Shown here in pieces: positions 14,301-25,830 of a stretch of DNA of 64,000 nt (its first letter is position 1; each line of letters opens with the position of its first letter). The position numbers were made by a program, and so were the translations under genes. The DNA is from Lottia gigantea (Eukaryota > Mollusca > Gastropoda > Lottiidae): NCBI RefSeq assembly GCF_000327385.1, contig NW_008709781.1, positions 1,427,282-1,491,281 on the forward strand, read 5' to 3'. Below the pieces are notes generated by a model. The model saw only the letters and a program-made list of their open reading frames with translations, did not search any database and was not told the origin of the DNA.

Positions 14301-17300
14301 CCACCAATAGTACAACTTTTAAATTCCATGATATTCTCTGTTAATGTACCAGTTTTATCTGAGAATATATATTGAAGTTGACCTAAATCTTCTGTTATAT
14401 TCAACGCTCGACATTCCAACTTCCTATCTGATTCTTCATGATAAAATTCATTATCTTGAGACATAAAATAAATCTGTCCTAACTTGACAAATTCTACAGA
14501 AACATATAATGGTAGAGGTATCACTGCCTGAAATAGTATATAAATACGCAAGATTCAAATCTAGAACAAAATCAAACCAAATCACATACTTCTGAGTCAA
14601 ATAATAAGGAATCAAATTTTTAGTCCTTCAAAGCTACAATCCATTAGTACATTCATTAAGTGTATAAATCAGGAGAAAAACATTTGTTTTTTTCTGTTGG
14701 TTTACTACAGTTATTTATCCATTGTTGAAATGTTTACAAACCAAAAAACTTTGCTTAAGAATGCCCATAGATCTAAGATAAGTGAAGTAACCCACAGAAA
14801 CATAAGAAAAAAATGTCTGGACCTGTAGAGAAATATTTTCATACCTGGAAAATGATAACGTAAGTCCAGAATACTATAAAACCCTGATATAATGGTGAAT
14901 ATTGGTCCAAATTACCAAATGCTATAAATGGTACTAAATTAGTATTCTCTGTTAATTTATTATAATCACTCAACCATATACCACTTCCTACAATAATAAT
15001 AATAATAATCAGTCAATATTCAAATCAACATAACTGTAAATAATAAAACAGCATATTTATATGAATATATTATGTGAAGTAATTTTATGCTCTACCCTTA
15101 ACATGGATATTTGAGAGCATTTAGAACCAACCTAAAATTCATCAAAGCAAAGTGGTTGACAGTTGATTATAGTTTGCATCTTCTGTCTCTAAACATAAAA
15201 TACCCTCAAATGCTGCATTATTGAATATATTAATGTATTTCTCAAAGAAATACCTTGGTTCTCTGCTTGCATGCAAATACAACTTACCTATTGCACAGAA
15301 AAAACACAGAAATAAGAGTACAACAACACACCAGAAGACATCTCTATTGATAGCACGTTCTAATTTACTGCGTTTATATCTAGGTCCACGATTATTTAAC
15401 ATAGCTTTAGTCTCGTGACCAGCATAAACACATATACCCTCTATAAAATCAGTATTTCTTACAATACAGCCACGTAATAACAGGTTCTCATTATTTAATG
15501 GTATCTTTTTAGCAACGTCTTTCTGGCTGTAATTAAAATATTCATATTCATACTATACATTAAAGACATGAACATCAGATAGCATGCCAGGCAAGGTAGC
15601 ATTCACCTACTGACAGCTGTCAGAAATGATAATCAAGTCGTTAGTGACTAAAATGAATTTTCTCATCTTAAAGATTTTCATAATGCATTTGTAGTTTGAA
15701 TTTATTCATATATTTTAATTAGTTATTTATGCTGAGTTTTTCACAACATATAACTCAATAACTGTTTACCTAAAATATTGTCAAATTTGAAGTAGACCAG
15801 GATCTCGTCAATATAAATGATCACATCAAATTTCATGAATGTCATATAAAAACTGTAGTCTCTATTGTGTTCATAGACAAATTTTATCGCGTTTCTCCAA
15901 GACAAGGACAATAACTCAAAAACCGTTCATCGAAAAATCATCAAATTCGAATATGTCCAAGATCTCATCAATATAAATTATCACACCAAATTTCATTAAA
16001 ATCTGATGAAAACTGTATCTATTGTGTTCACAATAATTATTGACAAAACAATGGACCGATGGTCCAATGGACAGGGGCGACGGCAATATACATCCACATT
16101 TCCATGTGGGCATATAAAAATTATTGATACCAATTACTTTGCTTTCACACCATATTTTGCTTGTTGTTTTCTAATATGAAAAATATTCATGAGGGCAAGG
16201 CCGAATCTTTATGCAGAAAACAGTAAATTGATAGGTAATACAAATGAATGCATTCAAATCATTGGTCAAACCATTATTTTCATATTTGGTATGCATGATT
16301 CATAACTACCTATCAAGAATAGTACCTTCCAGAATATTTACTAACATGTCATGATCATGGGTGCCAACAATATACTCTGCATATTTCATATGATTGAATA
16401 TAAACTTACATAAAACCAAGAAATTTATAAATTTCTGAGTTAGGTTGTTCTACTTGTACATCATATTTAAAAGCACTCGGGGTAAAATCACTTTTCTAAA
16501 AAATTGAAAACACAGAAATATTATCAATGGTTCTAATGTAACATGATAAGCTTGCACTATAAAATTATAGAAATTTGAGAATGGTGTTAAAAGTAATTTC
16601 AAATGTGGCCTACATATACAATTTTTTTAACCATTCTTTTAGGTTTCAACTGTAAAGATATACCTGTGTCATTTCTATACCAGCAACACTCTGTCTCTGT
16701 TTCAGGTTGTTTTCACCATCTAAATTCATGGTTTCAATATGACAGACACCAGATTTATCACTAGATCTTAATAATAATATATCAGCAGGTATCACTTCAT
16801 TACATGATAGATGAACAAAATCACCCACTCTTATATCTTTCCAATCACTTTTAATGTAGCGTCTTTCATTACTATAATAACAAGATATTCATGTCTTTTA
16901 TTTAGATACAATTTTCATTTTTATTTTTTATATGTTTCAAATAAGCCAGAAAACTTTACTCAGTTTCTTAGATATGATATATGTAAGTGATATCATCATG
17001 AGTAAAGTAAGTGGAATCTGCAACTTTTGAGAATTAGAACCCTAGCAAATGCAAAAAATTTTCATTCCATTTGGTATCTATACAGAGCTGAACTATTAAT
17101 GTGTCCATCTATTAAGATGTGACCAGATATTCTACAAATTTGAGCAATGGTTAATTATAATGAGTTATCATCACTATTTAACCTCCCTATTCCATTATAT
17201 ATAACTTATATAAACAAATCAACTCACCATGAAAACCTACGACAATTTGTGAAGTTTATTTTCTTATCAGATCTGTAACGTCGAAAATCTTCAAAAATAT

Positions 17301-17616
17301 CTTTTATAGCTGTAACAGCTAGTACAAATATCACAGGGGCCATGGCAATTTCTTTACCAAAAGCATTCACTTCCGGTACCCAGTTCAAGGCCACAACAAA
17401 AATAAAATATAAATTAGCATAACGATGGAATTGTTCAAAAAGATTTTTAGGTAGAAAAGTTATCACAGAATATCTGGTGGTTTTGATTCTATTTGAACGG
17501 AATTCATGATTTGGATGGTTTTTATGAGCAGGGGGTATATCTGGGTCCACTGCAGTGTTCGGTACAATCGTCCGGTACTTGGGTTTAGTTTTACTTCTTT
17601 GGCAAATATTTCCCAT
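5327..17616 (-). CDS. ATP10: P4-ATPase phospholipid flippase, ATP10 (class V) family
   Basis: This is a probable lipid-translocating P4-ATPase of the plasma or endomembranes. I read 21 coding exons: 17228-17616, 16664-16871, 16410-16495, 15288-15526, 14845-14987, 14278-14527, 13889-13959, 13494-13673, 12851-13196, 12102-12263, 11614-11708, 11054-11180, 10726-10829, 10163-10243, 9657-9942, 9187-9389, 8715-8915, 7820-7900, 7237-7341, 6761-6948 and 5327-5555. They sum to 3774 nt, 1257 aa plus stop. The first exon carries the class V N-terminus ([18 protein letters not shown]). The phosphorylation site DKTGTLT is near residue 412, followed by KGAD, VLTGDK and GDGANDV (near residue 923), then the C-terminal membrane segments. 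The A-domain loop reads DGENNLK where family members have DGETNLK. The start is the ATG at 17616, with MGN following. The vertebrate paralogue (10A, B or D) cannot be decided. Two introns carry splice-junction minisatellites. Confidence 0.95.
5970..6159. repeat. 51-bp intronic minisatellite
   Basis: About 3.6 tandem copies of a 51-bp unit containing TCAATTGTAGAGCAATATAG, in the last ATP10 intron. Because 51 is divisible by three, both strands stay open across the array, but the resulting peptides are repeat artefacts. Unlike four other arrays in this window, it does not touch an exon edge. Confidence 0.9.
6155..6422. mobile_element. Fold-back MITE, family A, copy 2
   Basis: A long palindromic element of roughly 265 bp. 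Its outer arms share TATTAAAA and AACATGTTGTT, and its inner arms are GATCTTCAGACAACTGA and its complement. It sits in the last ATP10 intron directly beside the 51-bp minisatellite. Non-coding. Confidence 0.75.
7375..7470. mobile_element. MITE family A fragment
   Basis: A partial copy with TGTGTGATCATCAGACAACT and a following AACTTGTTCT block like that in the centre of copy 2. The opposite arm is missing or unrecognisable. Intron of ATP10. Confidence 0.5.
10266..10765 (-). repeat. Tandem copies of an ATP10 exon end with its splice donor
   Basis: A tandem array of a 64-bp unit, with some units shortened to about 40 bp. It fills most of the 482-bp intron between the ATP10 exons at 10726-10829 and 10163-10243. 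On the minus strand each full unit is about 57 nt of the preceding exon's 3' end, coding for [18 protein letters not shown], followed by the donor GTATG. About nine partial copies are visible. Only the rightmost copy continues into the complete exon. Each copy also begins with TTATAG, which could act as an acceptor. Confidence 0.9.
11181..11489 (-). repeat. 51-bp minisatellite containing a splice acceptor
   Basis: About six near-identical 51-bp units abut the upstream edge of the ATP10 exon at 11054-11180. On the minus strand each unit ends in TTATATTATTGTAG, the real acceptor sequence of that exon, followed by ATTTTAGAT. That resembles the exon's first bases, ATTCTGGAT. Confidence 0.9.
15745..16120 (-). 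repeat. Dispersed repeat with internal direct duplication
   Basis: An intronic segment of ATP10 with two diverged direct copies about 155 bp apart (15808-15874 and 15961-16030). Both contain a TTTGATGTGAT-like stretch and end near GAACACAATAGA when read on the minus strand. A GC-richer head (GACCATCGGTCCATTG) is followed by phrases of the kind ATGAAATTTGG. A segment at 44630-45080 has a similar character. No open reading frame is maintained. Confidence 0.55.
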
Positions 17617-19018
17617 TTTAAATGAGCAATTCAGCAAGTTATCACATCAGCAGTTGAGTTGGAGTTCATTACCAGTTAGCCTATACCATACTGATTCTAT
17701 TTGACTTCCTTAAAAGAGAAAATTATTTTTGTTGGTTTTGCATTAACAAAATAATGTACCATCTTTAAGTGCAAGGATCAAAATGAAATAATATGCTTTA
17801 TACTTGATTAATCAATCTACAGACAATATTTAACTACCTGTACCAATACAACAAAATTGATAGCATTCCAAAGAAACACTCTGTATATTTCTCCCTGCTT
17901 TAGATTTTTCCTCTTTAAGTAATCTCTCACAAATTTTAACGTAGTAGATGTCTAATTTCATGTGAGGTCATGGTATTATTTTCTTGATTTATCGTATGTT
18001 TATCCACCTACAGTAGGCCTGATGGATAAAAGTAGAACTGTTTCAGGGTGAATGTTTAATCACATGTTTTTACCAAATCAAAGAGCATGTGGTGGTTAAT
18101 TGTTGCTTAAACAAAAGATATGTAGACCTACATAGTAAAATTGGCATGAAATTGGTTGAATTTGAACAGATATCGATCTAGTCACATTTAAATAATTGGG
18201 TTAAACATTCACTGTCACTGTCATTTACAGTCTGTTCTGTTTACAAGCAACAGCTAATAAACATAGAAATTATAATTTTAAAATGACAAATAATGAAGCC
18301 TTGTTGTCTGAGTTAAATACAATTTGACAGGTATTAAGTGTGCCATCAATCCACTGAATGCTATAAACAAAGTTTCAGGGTAGCCTAATTGGTACCTGAC
18401 AATAAGTTCAACAAAGGTTGTGGTTCATTTGATTGTTTCTAAAGACATTTAATTACCAATTAAAAGAAAACATTTTGTGGGCTAATGCATGTTCTTATCA
18501 TCTGATTACAAACTGTAAACAATCACCATTTTTTAAGATAATATCCGCATGCCTATATGATTGTCATTAAATGAAATGGCATCAACAGATTCTTGAGATC
18601 ATGCATTCAAAGCATAATAGTAATATAGCCTTATAGGCCTATGCAATCAATGGCCATCCATATAACTTATCTGAGTTAGTTTCACTTTGCCCGAATATGC
18701 TCTTAGACAATATATCCATTGGTCTATTACATAAGTAACTAACAAATGAACGTTGAACAGAAAATCCCTGAATATCGCATGTTAAGATACAGATATATAC
18801 CTGAAGATAAATCACAATATTGATGGTAACGTAGTTATTTGTGTTTGTACACAACCATTCTCATTCTGCATCCGGAAGTATATCAATTCTTATGCAATCT
18901 GGTTGGCTGATTAAAAATAACTCGTGACGAATTCACATCAGGTTATCCAAACATTGTTTTCTGTGATCAATTTCATGTCTGGTACAATCAAGCCTATTGC
19001 CAATGATCACGTGACAAA
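17617..19018. promoter_or_regulatory. Divergent ATP10 / COMMD8 intergenic region
   Basis: The 1.4 kb between the start codons of ATP10 (minus) and COMMD8 (plus). Both promoters and any untranslated first exons should lie here. I see no coding exon and no clear TATA box. Confidence 0.5.
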
Positions 19019-22000
19019 ATGTCGGACATGCAAGAAATAAAAGATTTATTAAAAAAGATCAATGCTAATGACTTATCAAAGGTTTGTTTTGTTTCTAATA
19101 CGTTGTCGAAATGTTTGAGTTACCAGTAGATCAGGAGAGTAAGCTAGAGAGCAGCACACAACTAATTATGGAGTGCAAAAGTTAAATTGGGATAATGATA
19201 GGTGTCAATTTAACAACAAACTGAAAGTAGCCCGCGGACACGCCCACTTACTATCAAAAGTCCATGAGGGCACAGAGCCTTTGATTTTTCTATGAAGGAA
19301 ACTTTCATGATTTCGGTTACCCTCCTTGAAGTGGTCACAATTAGTCGAAATTGTCAGTCTTATTTTATTGGCAAGTCGTAGTTAAGTGTATTAGACTAAT
19401 AGTGCCATTTTGCATCATGAATTAAATGCATATCTTCTTTAAAAGTTCCTTTATTGAACAGTTTACTGAATACATTCAAGTATGTTCTGCATAATATATG
19501 TAATATACATAAAATTAAAATTATATAGTTAATAACTGAATAGCCGAAATTGTTTCAAATGTCCATCTCAAATAACTTTCTTTTATCTTGCATAGCTCAC
19601 ACATCAAATAGTTTCAAGATTATGTACCAAGAAGTCCCTAAATTTTCAAAGTTATTGCCAGATATGGAGTTTAGAAGAATGGTGGATTGTAACAAACTTT
19701 ATTGAGGAACATGTTATAAAAGCAGTCAAAAATAAACTGACCAAAGATGAAGTAAGACCATTTAGGATCAGATTGATTAGGATTATGTTCGTGTCATATG
19801 TACATGAATTTGTAATGGTTCTTTTGACGTCTCCTAACATAGTATTTACTGTAATTGGTAATCAATAATTTTAATTTCAAAGATAGAGTAGAATATTCAA
19901 ATCCATAAATTTTGATTAGATTTATTGTATTGTATAGACAGTATAGGGTTTTTAAGAATGAAACATTATTATTTTGTAGGTATTAAAATTATTCGAAACA
20001 ACTGGTATATCAGATGAATATAGTCAATGTTTAGTAGAAGTTGTAACAGCTCGTAATCAAGAGACACAACAATATTTAAAATTAAAAACATCACAGATAT
20101 CTCACAATGTACTCACAGATTTTGACTGGCAAATGAAGGTATGAAATCATTTATTATACAAGGAATGAGAGAAGTGTAAGTATTCAGGTGTTGAAATGGT
20201 GTATTTTCACTTATCACAAACACAAGAAAATTTTATAGAATAAGCACATATAAAATATTAAAAATATACTGCTTATTCCATATTGTCTTGTCTCTGTGAT
20301 ATGCTCCTCTCACTTCTAAGTGTTGTTCAAGTGATAATGGTGATGGTGATGATTTTTCTATGGTATATAATATATTNNNNNNNNNNNNNNNNNNNNNNNN
20401 NNNNNNNNNNNNNNNNNNNNNNNNNNTATATTCTCAGTTGGTGATATCAATATACATATATTTTATTGTTCTATATTACATTCTCAGTTGGTGATATCAA
20501 TATACGTATATTTTATTGTTCTGTATTATATTCTCAGTTGGTGATATCAATATACGTATATTTTATTGTTCTGTATCATATTCTCAGTTGGTGATATCAA
20601 TATACGTATATTTTATTGTTCTATATTATATTCTCAGTTGGTGAAATCAATATACATATATTTTATTGTTCTATATTATATTCTCAGTTGGTGATATCAA
20701 TATACGTATATTTTATTGTTCTATATTATATTCTCAGTTGGTGATATCAATATACGTATATTTTATTGTTCTGTATTATATTCTCAGTTGGTGATATCAA
20801 TATACGTATATTTTATTGTTCTATATTACATTCTCAGTTGGTGAAATCAATATACGTATATTTTATTGTTCTATATTATATTCTCAGTTGGTGATATCAA
20901 TATACATATATTTTATTGTTCTATATTACATTCTCAGTTGGTGATATCAATATACGTATATTTTATTGTTCTATATTATATTCTCAGTTGGTGAAATCAA
21001 TATACGTATATTTTATTGTTCTGTATTATATTCTCAGTTGGTGATATCAATATACGTATATTTTATTGTTCTATATTATATTCTCAGTTGGTGATATCAA
21101 TATACGTATATTTTATTGTTCTATATTATATTCTCAGTTGGTGATATCAATATACGTATATTTTATTGTTCTGTATCATATTCTGAGTTGGTGATATCAA
21201 TATACGTATATTTTATTGTTCTATATTACATTCTCAGCTACTGATGCTATTGTTTCATTATGTCAATATTGTTTTATATATTACTTATTATATTACATTT
21301 TATTATATTTCAGTTGGTGATGTCAAGTGATAAATACTCCTCTATTCATCAACCATTATTAAATTTAGATCTTCAAACAGTCACTAGTAACAATGATAAT
21401 CAAACAGTGTCATTAGAATTAAATAAAGAAGATTTAAAGAAACTAATATCTAGTTTAGATGGTGCTAGTAAGGTAAGAGCTATATATTTCATGAAATGAT
21501 ATTTTTGAGAATTGAGTAATAGTTCAAACTAAAGTTATTTTTATAAAAAAAATTCTGCGCCCAATGACCGTATGAAACCTCGTATAACGAATATGACGCG
21601 GAATTACTTTTCGAGAAAAACACAAAAAACTATTTGTACGCTTATTTTGTTAAAATCTTTTTTATTATTTTTTTTTACCGCTATACATGGTTTTCATTCT
21701 TTGAAAATATAAACCTTGTATAACAATTTGAAATCTTCGGCCTATTTAACCAAAAACTCAAGTATACGAGGTTTATCATTTTCATCTGCAGAAATGGAAC
21801 ATTGAACCACGTATAATAATATATTTTACGAGGTTTTAAATCTTACTGTTTATATACGTGTTATTTAATTAGTGCTTTTTGAGTTATTTACAATCAAGCT
21901 AAGAATATGAGGTTTTGATCACAAGATCCGCGTTTTTAAGAGCTTTCGAACGATACCAAATAGTCATAATGACTAAATATGGCATATACGAGGTTTCAAG

Positions 22001-22232
22001 TGGTCACCCACGATATGTAGTTTGGTATTTCAAGTTTGTTTTTTTTCGATTTGGATTGTTAGTAGTTATTTTTATTTTTACTGAAAGCAAAATCATTCAT
22101 GTCAGTTTTAAATAATGGAAAATACTTATTTTACACTATTAAAGATGTGGTTGTGTATACATTCAATGTCTTACTACTTTAATAAGGTAATAATATTTTT
22201 TTTTTCAGGCTGTACAACAGTTGACAACATAG
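19019..22232 (+). CDS. COMMD8: COMM domain-containing protein 8
   Basis: A subunit of the Commander/CCC assembly, which works in endosomal cargo recycling; COMMD proteins are also tied to cullin-RING ligase control. Five coding exons: 19019-19081, 19596-19751, 19980-20138, 21314-21472 and 22209-22232. They sum to 561 nt, 186 aa, close to the human length of 183. The N-terminal helical part includes SLEEWW. The COMM domain starts near DFDWQMKLVMSSDK, includes a leucine-rich strand (PLLNLDLQ), and ends in AVQQLTT. The ATG at 19019 has A at -3. The third intron is unusual: it holds an N gap and a 50-bp minisatellite made from the acceptor of the following exon. The fourth intron carries a MITE-like inverted-repeat element. 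Confidence 0.95.
20377..20426. other. Assembly gap (50 N)
   Basis: A run of 50 N at the left edge of the 50-bp minisatellite in COMMD8. It is likely a placeholder where the array could not be assembled, so the true array length is unknown. Confidence 0.98.
20427..21240 (+). repeat. 50-bp minisatellite containing the COMMD8 exon 4 acceptor
   Basis: About 16 copies of an exact 50-bp unit with little divergence (C/T, G/A and T/A variants). Each unit reads ATTCTCAG followed by TTGGTGATATCAATATACG. The real exon 4 begins TTGGTGATGTCAAGTG after TTATATTTCAG, about 70 bp beyond the array. Each unit therefore carries an acceptor-like CAG plus about 13 nt of exon edge. Confidence 0.95.
21564..22012. 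mobile_element. Novel inverted-repeat element with repeated ATACGAGGTTT motif
   Basis: About 450 bp in the last COMMD8 intron, bounded by TGAAACCTCGTATA at the left (near 21573) and its reverse complement TATACGAGGTTTCA at the right (near 21986), with similarity continuing to TGACC/GGTCA. The same motif recurs in degenerate form inside, in both orientations. Non-coding. Not recognised as a known family. Confidence 0.6.
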
Positions 22233-22913
22233 TGTCTCCCACGTAGGATGGGGAAGATTTGTGTTATATTTTTTCTTTAATATATTCAATGGACCAATTT
22301 TCTCTTACCTTAATGCAATTGTTGCATCATGGATTTAGCACATAGAATGGAATGCTGCCATATATTTTGTTTCATTGCACTTAATGAAAACTTGTGACAA
22401 GGCTGGTGAAAACTGGAATGAAGCAGCTTTCAGATTGTGATTAATTTTCTTCTTCTTGATAGGGGGACAAAAAAAAATTATGTGGTGTGGTTTCTGTATG
22501 AATATCAGTATTTCAATTGGATAAGAATTTAAAATTGAGGATAAAAAGTATAAATGAAGATGTGATGTAATTTCTGCATGTAAAAAGTAATGTGGTCATC
22601 CAAATAATTGCTTTAACATTTGAAAAATCTTAATTTCAACTGTCTGGTTTAAAATTTAAATTTTGCAACTTGACACATTGGCCGAAGTGACAACAGTCTA
22701 AGCTATTTAATTGTAGATGAACTAGACTTTTATTTTGATTTCTTCTCTGAAAACTTCTATGAAACAATGCAATTAAGTTCTGTACAAAGCAAAATATCTA
22801 TTTACATATACATGTTATTGTGTATCTATATCACTCTACAGGACTAAAATTTATGTATTGAGCACTATATTTGACAGCGGAAATTTTTTGTTATTTTTTT
22901 GTATAAATATGAC

Positions 22914-22919
22914 AATAAA
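22914..22919 (+). terminator. COMMD8: Likely COMMD8 polyadenylation signal
   Basis: AATAAA about 680 nt downstream of the COMMD8 stop codon, the first clear canonical hexamer I noticed in a 3' UTR-like stretch. Confidence 0.5.
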
Positions 22920-23634
22920 TGGTAATTATGTAACAATTGTTATTATTGGTGTCATTTAGATATGTTTCAATCTTAGTGTGGGTGTAGTTTTCACACTCAT
23001 CTGTGCTCACTCCACAAGTTACATCTTGAATAATTTACAATAGCTATTGAATACCATTTTGGACATATGATGTGTACATTAGAAAGGTATAAGTTTCCTC
23101 ATATTTTATACTTGTTAATTTCGCTTACTTACCCTATACTGTTTAGTTGACCCCCATTTCTATGGAATTTATATGCTTACAATGTATCAGCAGTCATCTT
23201 CACAATGTCAAGCTATTTGAAAACTGTGTCTTATAAGACGTAATCACTTGAAATTGTGAAGATGCTGAAGAGTAGAAAAGCTCTACTATCTATGAGGTTG
23301 GGACTCCAACCTTTAGCACATTGTAGCAACAAATACTCTACATGTTAACATGACGAGTGTTCCCATTCAAATGCCATTTAAAACCCTTTCCACCTAGGAT
23401 TGGGTTAAAATTAGAAGCATTTAATGGAATATTGCTGAAATTCAACTTTTTTACACTTTATTTCAGTTTCAGTAATATAACAAAATTTAGATTATTTTTA
23501 TTATATCATCTCACACAAGAGATGTGTTAAATGTACATTAGCATAAATAAATCAGTTTTCACTTTCTTGTCTTCATTGTTTTACTCAGTTCTTGTTTCTT
23601 GTTTCATATCTATCTAATATATTTTGTCCTTCAC
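22920..23634. other. Convergent COMMD8 / UQCRQ intergenic region
   Basis: It holds a short stem-loop (CATCTTCACAAT at 23195 and its complement near 23264). For UQCRQ, candidate minus-strand AATAAA signals read as TTTATT at 23456-23461 and 23497-23502. No gene seen. Confidence 0.5.
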
Positions 23635-24243
23635 CTATTTCTTATAGCTCTTTCGTGACATTGCATCTCTCTGCATCTCAATCAAATCGATTGTAAGGTA
23701 AATTGCTAATGGAACTGAAATAGAAGAAAATATGATCAAGCCAGTAAGCAAGAGTTTTTCTTCAACTTATTTGCTCTTAATGGGCTAATGAAGATGGACA
23801 ACTCCTTGTTACATGTATACATTTGTTTGTTCCAGTTAAATCTTTGTCAAAATACTTGCAACATACACATCCTGCATCAAGAAGCAAGCAACTAAGCTGC
23901 TGTATAAAACCAGATATATTAGTATTAAAAGGGCATCAGAAGGTGAAATTTGAATTCAATTGGATATTGAAATGAAATGGTATTTTACAACCTACTTGTT
24001 TGCTACTATGTATTCCTTTTCTAGGTGAAACAAACAAATATTGTTTATATAAAACATATTAAAAGAATATCAAATTAGGGATTGTAACTCACTTGAAATC
24101 GCCCAACTTTTTCTGAGTATTCTATCAAATGTTCTTGGTATACCAGCAGATATAAATCCAGCAAAAGCTTTCTGTTCCAAAGGTGATAGACTGTACTGAT
24201 AGACACCACGCATTCTAGCTAAGGCTCCCCATTTCATCCCCAT
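23635..24243 (-). CDS. UQCRQ: Cytochrome b-c1 complex subunit 8 (QP-C)
   Basis: A small single-pass subunit of mitochondrial respiratory complex III that contacts cytochrome b at the ubiquinone side. Two coding exons, 24093-24243 and 23635-23714, splice to 231 nt, 76 aa; the human protein has 82. The N-terminal half matches the family closely (WGALARMRGVYQYSLSPLEQ, then AGIPRTFDRI). The second exon supplies the hydrophobic segment PLAIYLTIDLIEM and a short basic tail, MSRKSYKK, that is more diverged than usual. The ATG chosen aligns with the human start. The reading frame is also open upstream through a probable 5' UTR exon at 24713 onward, so an N-terminal extension cannot be excluded but is unlikely. 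Confidence 0.9.
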
Positions 24244-24712
24244 TTTGTACTGAAAACAAAAACATTTTCTTTTTAAAGCTTACATAATAAGTTTAACACT
24301 CCGGGTGCAACCTGGGGGTCTCAGCAGACTGTATCTGATGTGGCATATCCTATTCTTTGTTAGTAAATACTAATAGGGCCTGGTGTAAATAGGCACCTTG
24401 TCGCTGAGTGCAACCTAGGGCCAGGCCCAGTGCTTTGCAATAACAGTTTTGTAAATTCTATCTTTTCATATAGAGTGGGTCATTCTCAAAATATCACCTA
24501 CCGCATTATATACTTAGATAGTATCCTTTTCTGAATCATAATAATATATTGTTGCCGTTGGCAAATCACAGACACATATTTTTATAACGCAACTTACAAT
24601 TTACGGAGTAATAATAACCCTTCTACAATATATGCTATCGAATATAATTATGATCAGTACAAAACAAAATAAAGTATCAAGGGCAAGAAAAAAGGTCATA
24701 ATTCATACTTAC

Positions 24713-24800
24713 CAAGTTACTTTCTCCTCGAAGGACAAATTGGTACTGGTTGTTGTTTCCAAATGACACGATTGACCTTAATGACCTTAATCGAAATGTG
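24713..24800 (-). other. UQCRQ: Probable UQCRQ 5' UTR exon
   Basis: A good donor (TTG followed by GTAAGTATG on the minus strand) lies at 24713. It could join the acceptor immediately upstream of TACAAAATGGGG at 24249. The upper boundary is not defined by the sequence. The 465-bp intron between them has no other feature that I recognise. Confidence 0.4.
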
Positions 24801-25830
24801 CTAAAACAAAATGGTTTCGTACTAAATAAAGGAATATAAAATACAGATGTTTGATTTGAATACAAATTATGTCTACACATTTTACTTTACATGATCTTTT
24901 TGCAGTTTGCTACCAGTTCTTTCATGTTTTTCTTCGAAACTGAAGTTGAAATTTGGCAGCCAAGTAAGTCAATTATGAAGGTGAAGGTTAAATCAAAGGT
25001 GAAGGCCATGCTAAATGTCCTCAACAAAAATAAATAAATGAACTTGAGTCGATTTTGACAATGCAGTTGTGTTTATATGATTGAAAGGACATTGCATGCT
25101 ATTGAGCATTAGTTTAGCGAATCAGATAGTGCCATTCGTGTTATAGTAAGTGTAACAGAATTAAACCTAGAGGGCTATATTATTCTTCTGCACTGACTGC
25201 AGTCGCAGTGCTCTTTACTTTGACACTTCTTACACTTACACAGTCACTACTGTTACTGTCAAGTGTAAGTGAACCGGACTGCAGAAAAAGTTACACCTGT
25301 TTCTAAGTTATACTGACCTTTCAGTGCTTGCATGCTCCTCACAATTCCCAATTATGTGGTAAAATAACTAAGTAATAGGCCTAGACAAAATTGAAATTTG
25401 ATCTATTTTATTACAAAATAGTCCTATTATTATACATTAAAAAACTTTCACAGGCCTAGTAAGTAAGGTCTTCATCATTTTCCCTAAGCAATAGCAAATT
25501 CAATGGTTCAGTTCAGTGTTGGCAATTTGAGCCTTACATTTGATCTGGTTAGACTTGATTTTCCGAAAGCTTGTAAAAAAGATCTTGAATGATCTGAACT
25601 ATAATGTCGATGCAAAGTGACATTACACTTATGTTTGTAATTCAGTATGTTTTATTTAAGTAAATTAGTAAAATTCTGAATTCTAAACTCAACAGCCCAG
25701 CCCTTTGTTATTTTGGTATTTGGCTACTTGTATGCATAATGACAATTTTGTTAATATTATATGTGACTAACTTGGATGTATTTGGTTACTAATCTCATTC
25801 CATTTTTTTCAGCTGCCATAGAAAACAGGA
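24801..25830. promoter_or_regulatory. Divergent UQCRQ / PHKA intergenic region
   Basis: About 1 kb between the two head-to-head genes. The PHKA start codon lies 20 nt into an exon whose acceptor (TTTTTTTCAG) ends at 25811, so PHKA has at least one untranslated exon farther upstream in this interval. No coding sequence seen. Confidence 0.5.

Noticed and set aside
24713-24880. N-terminal extension of UQCRQ through the upstream open exon.
   Set aside because: The frame is open, but the family starts at the MG codon at 24243 and the extra sequence has no similarity or clear targeting features.
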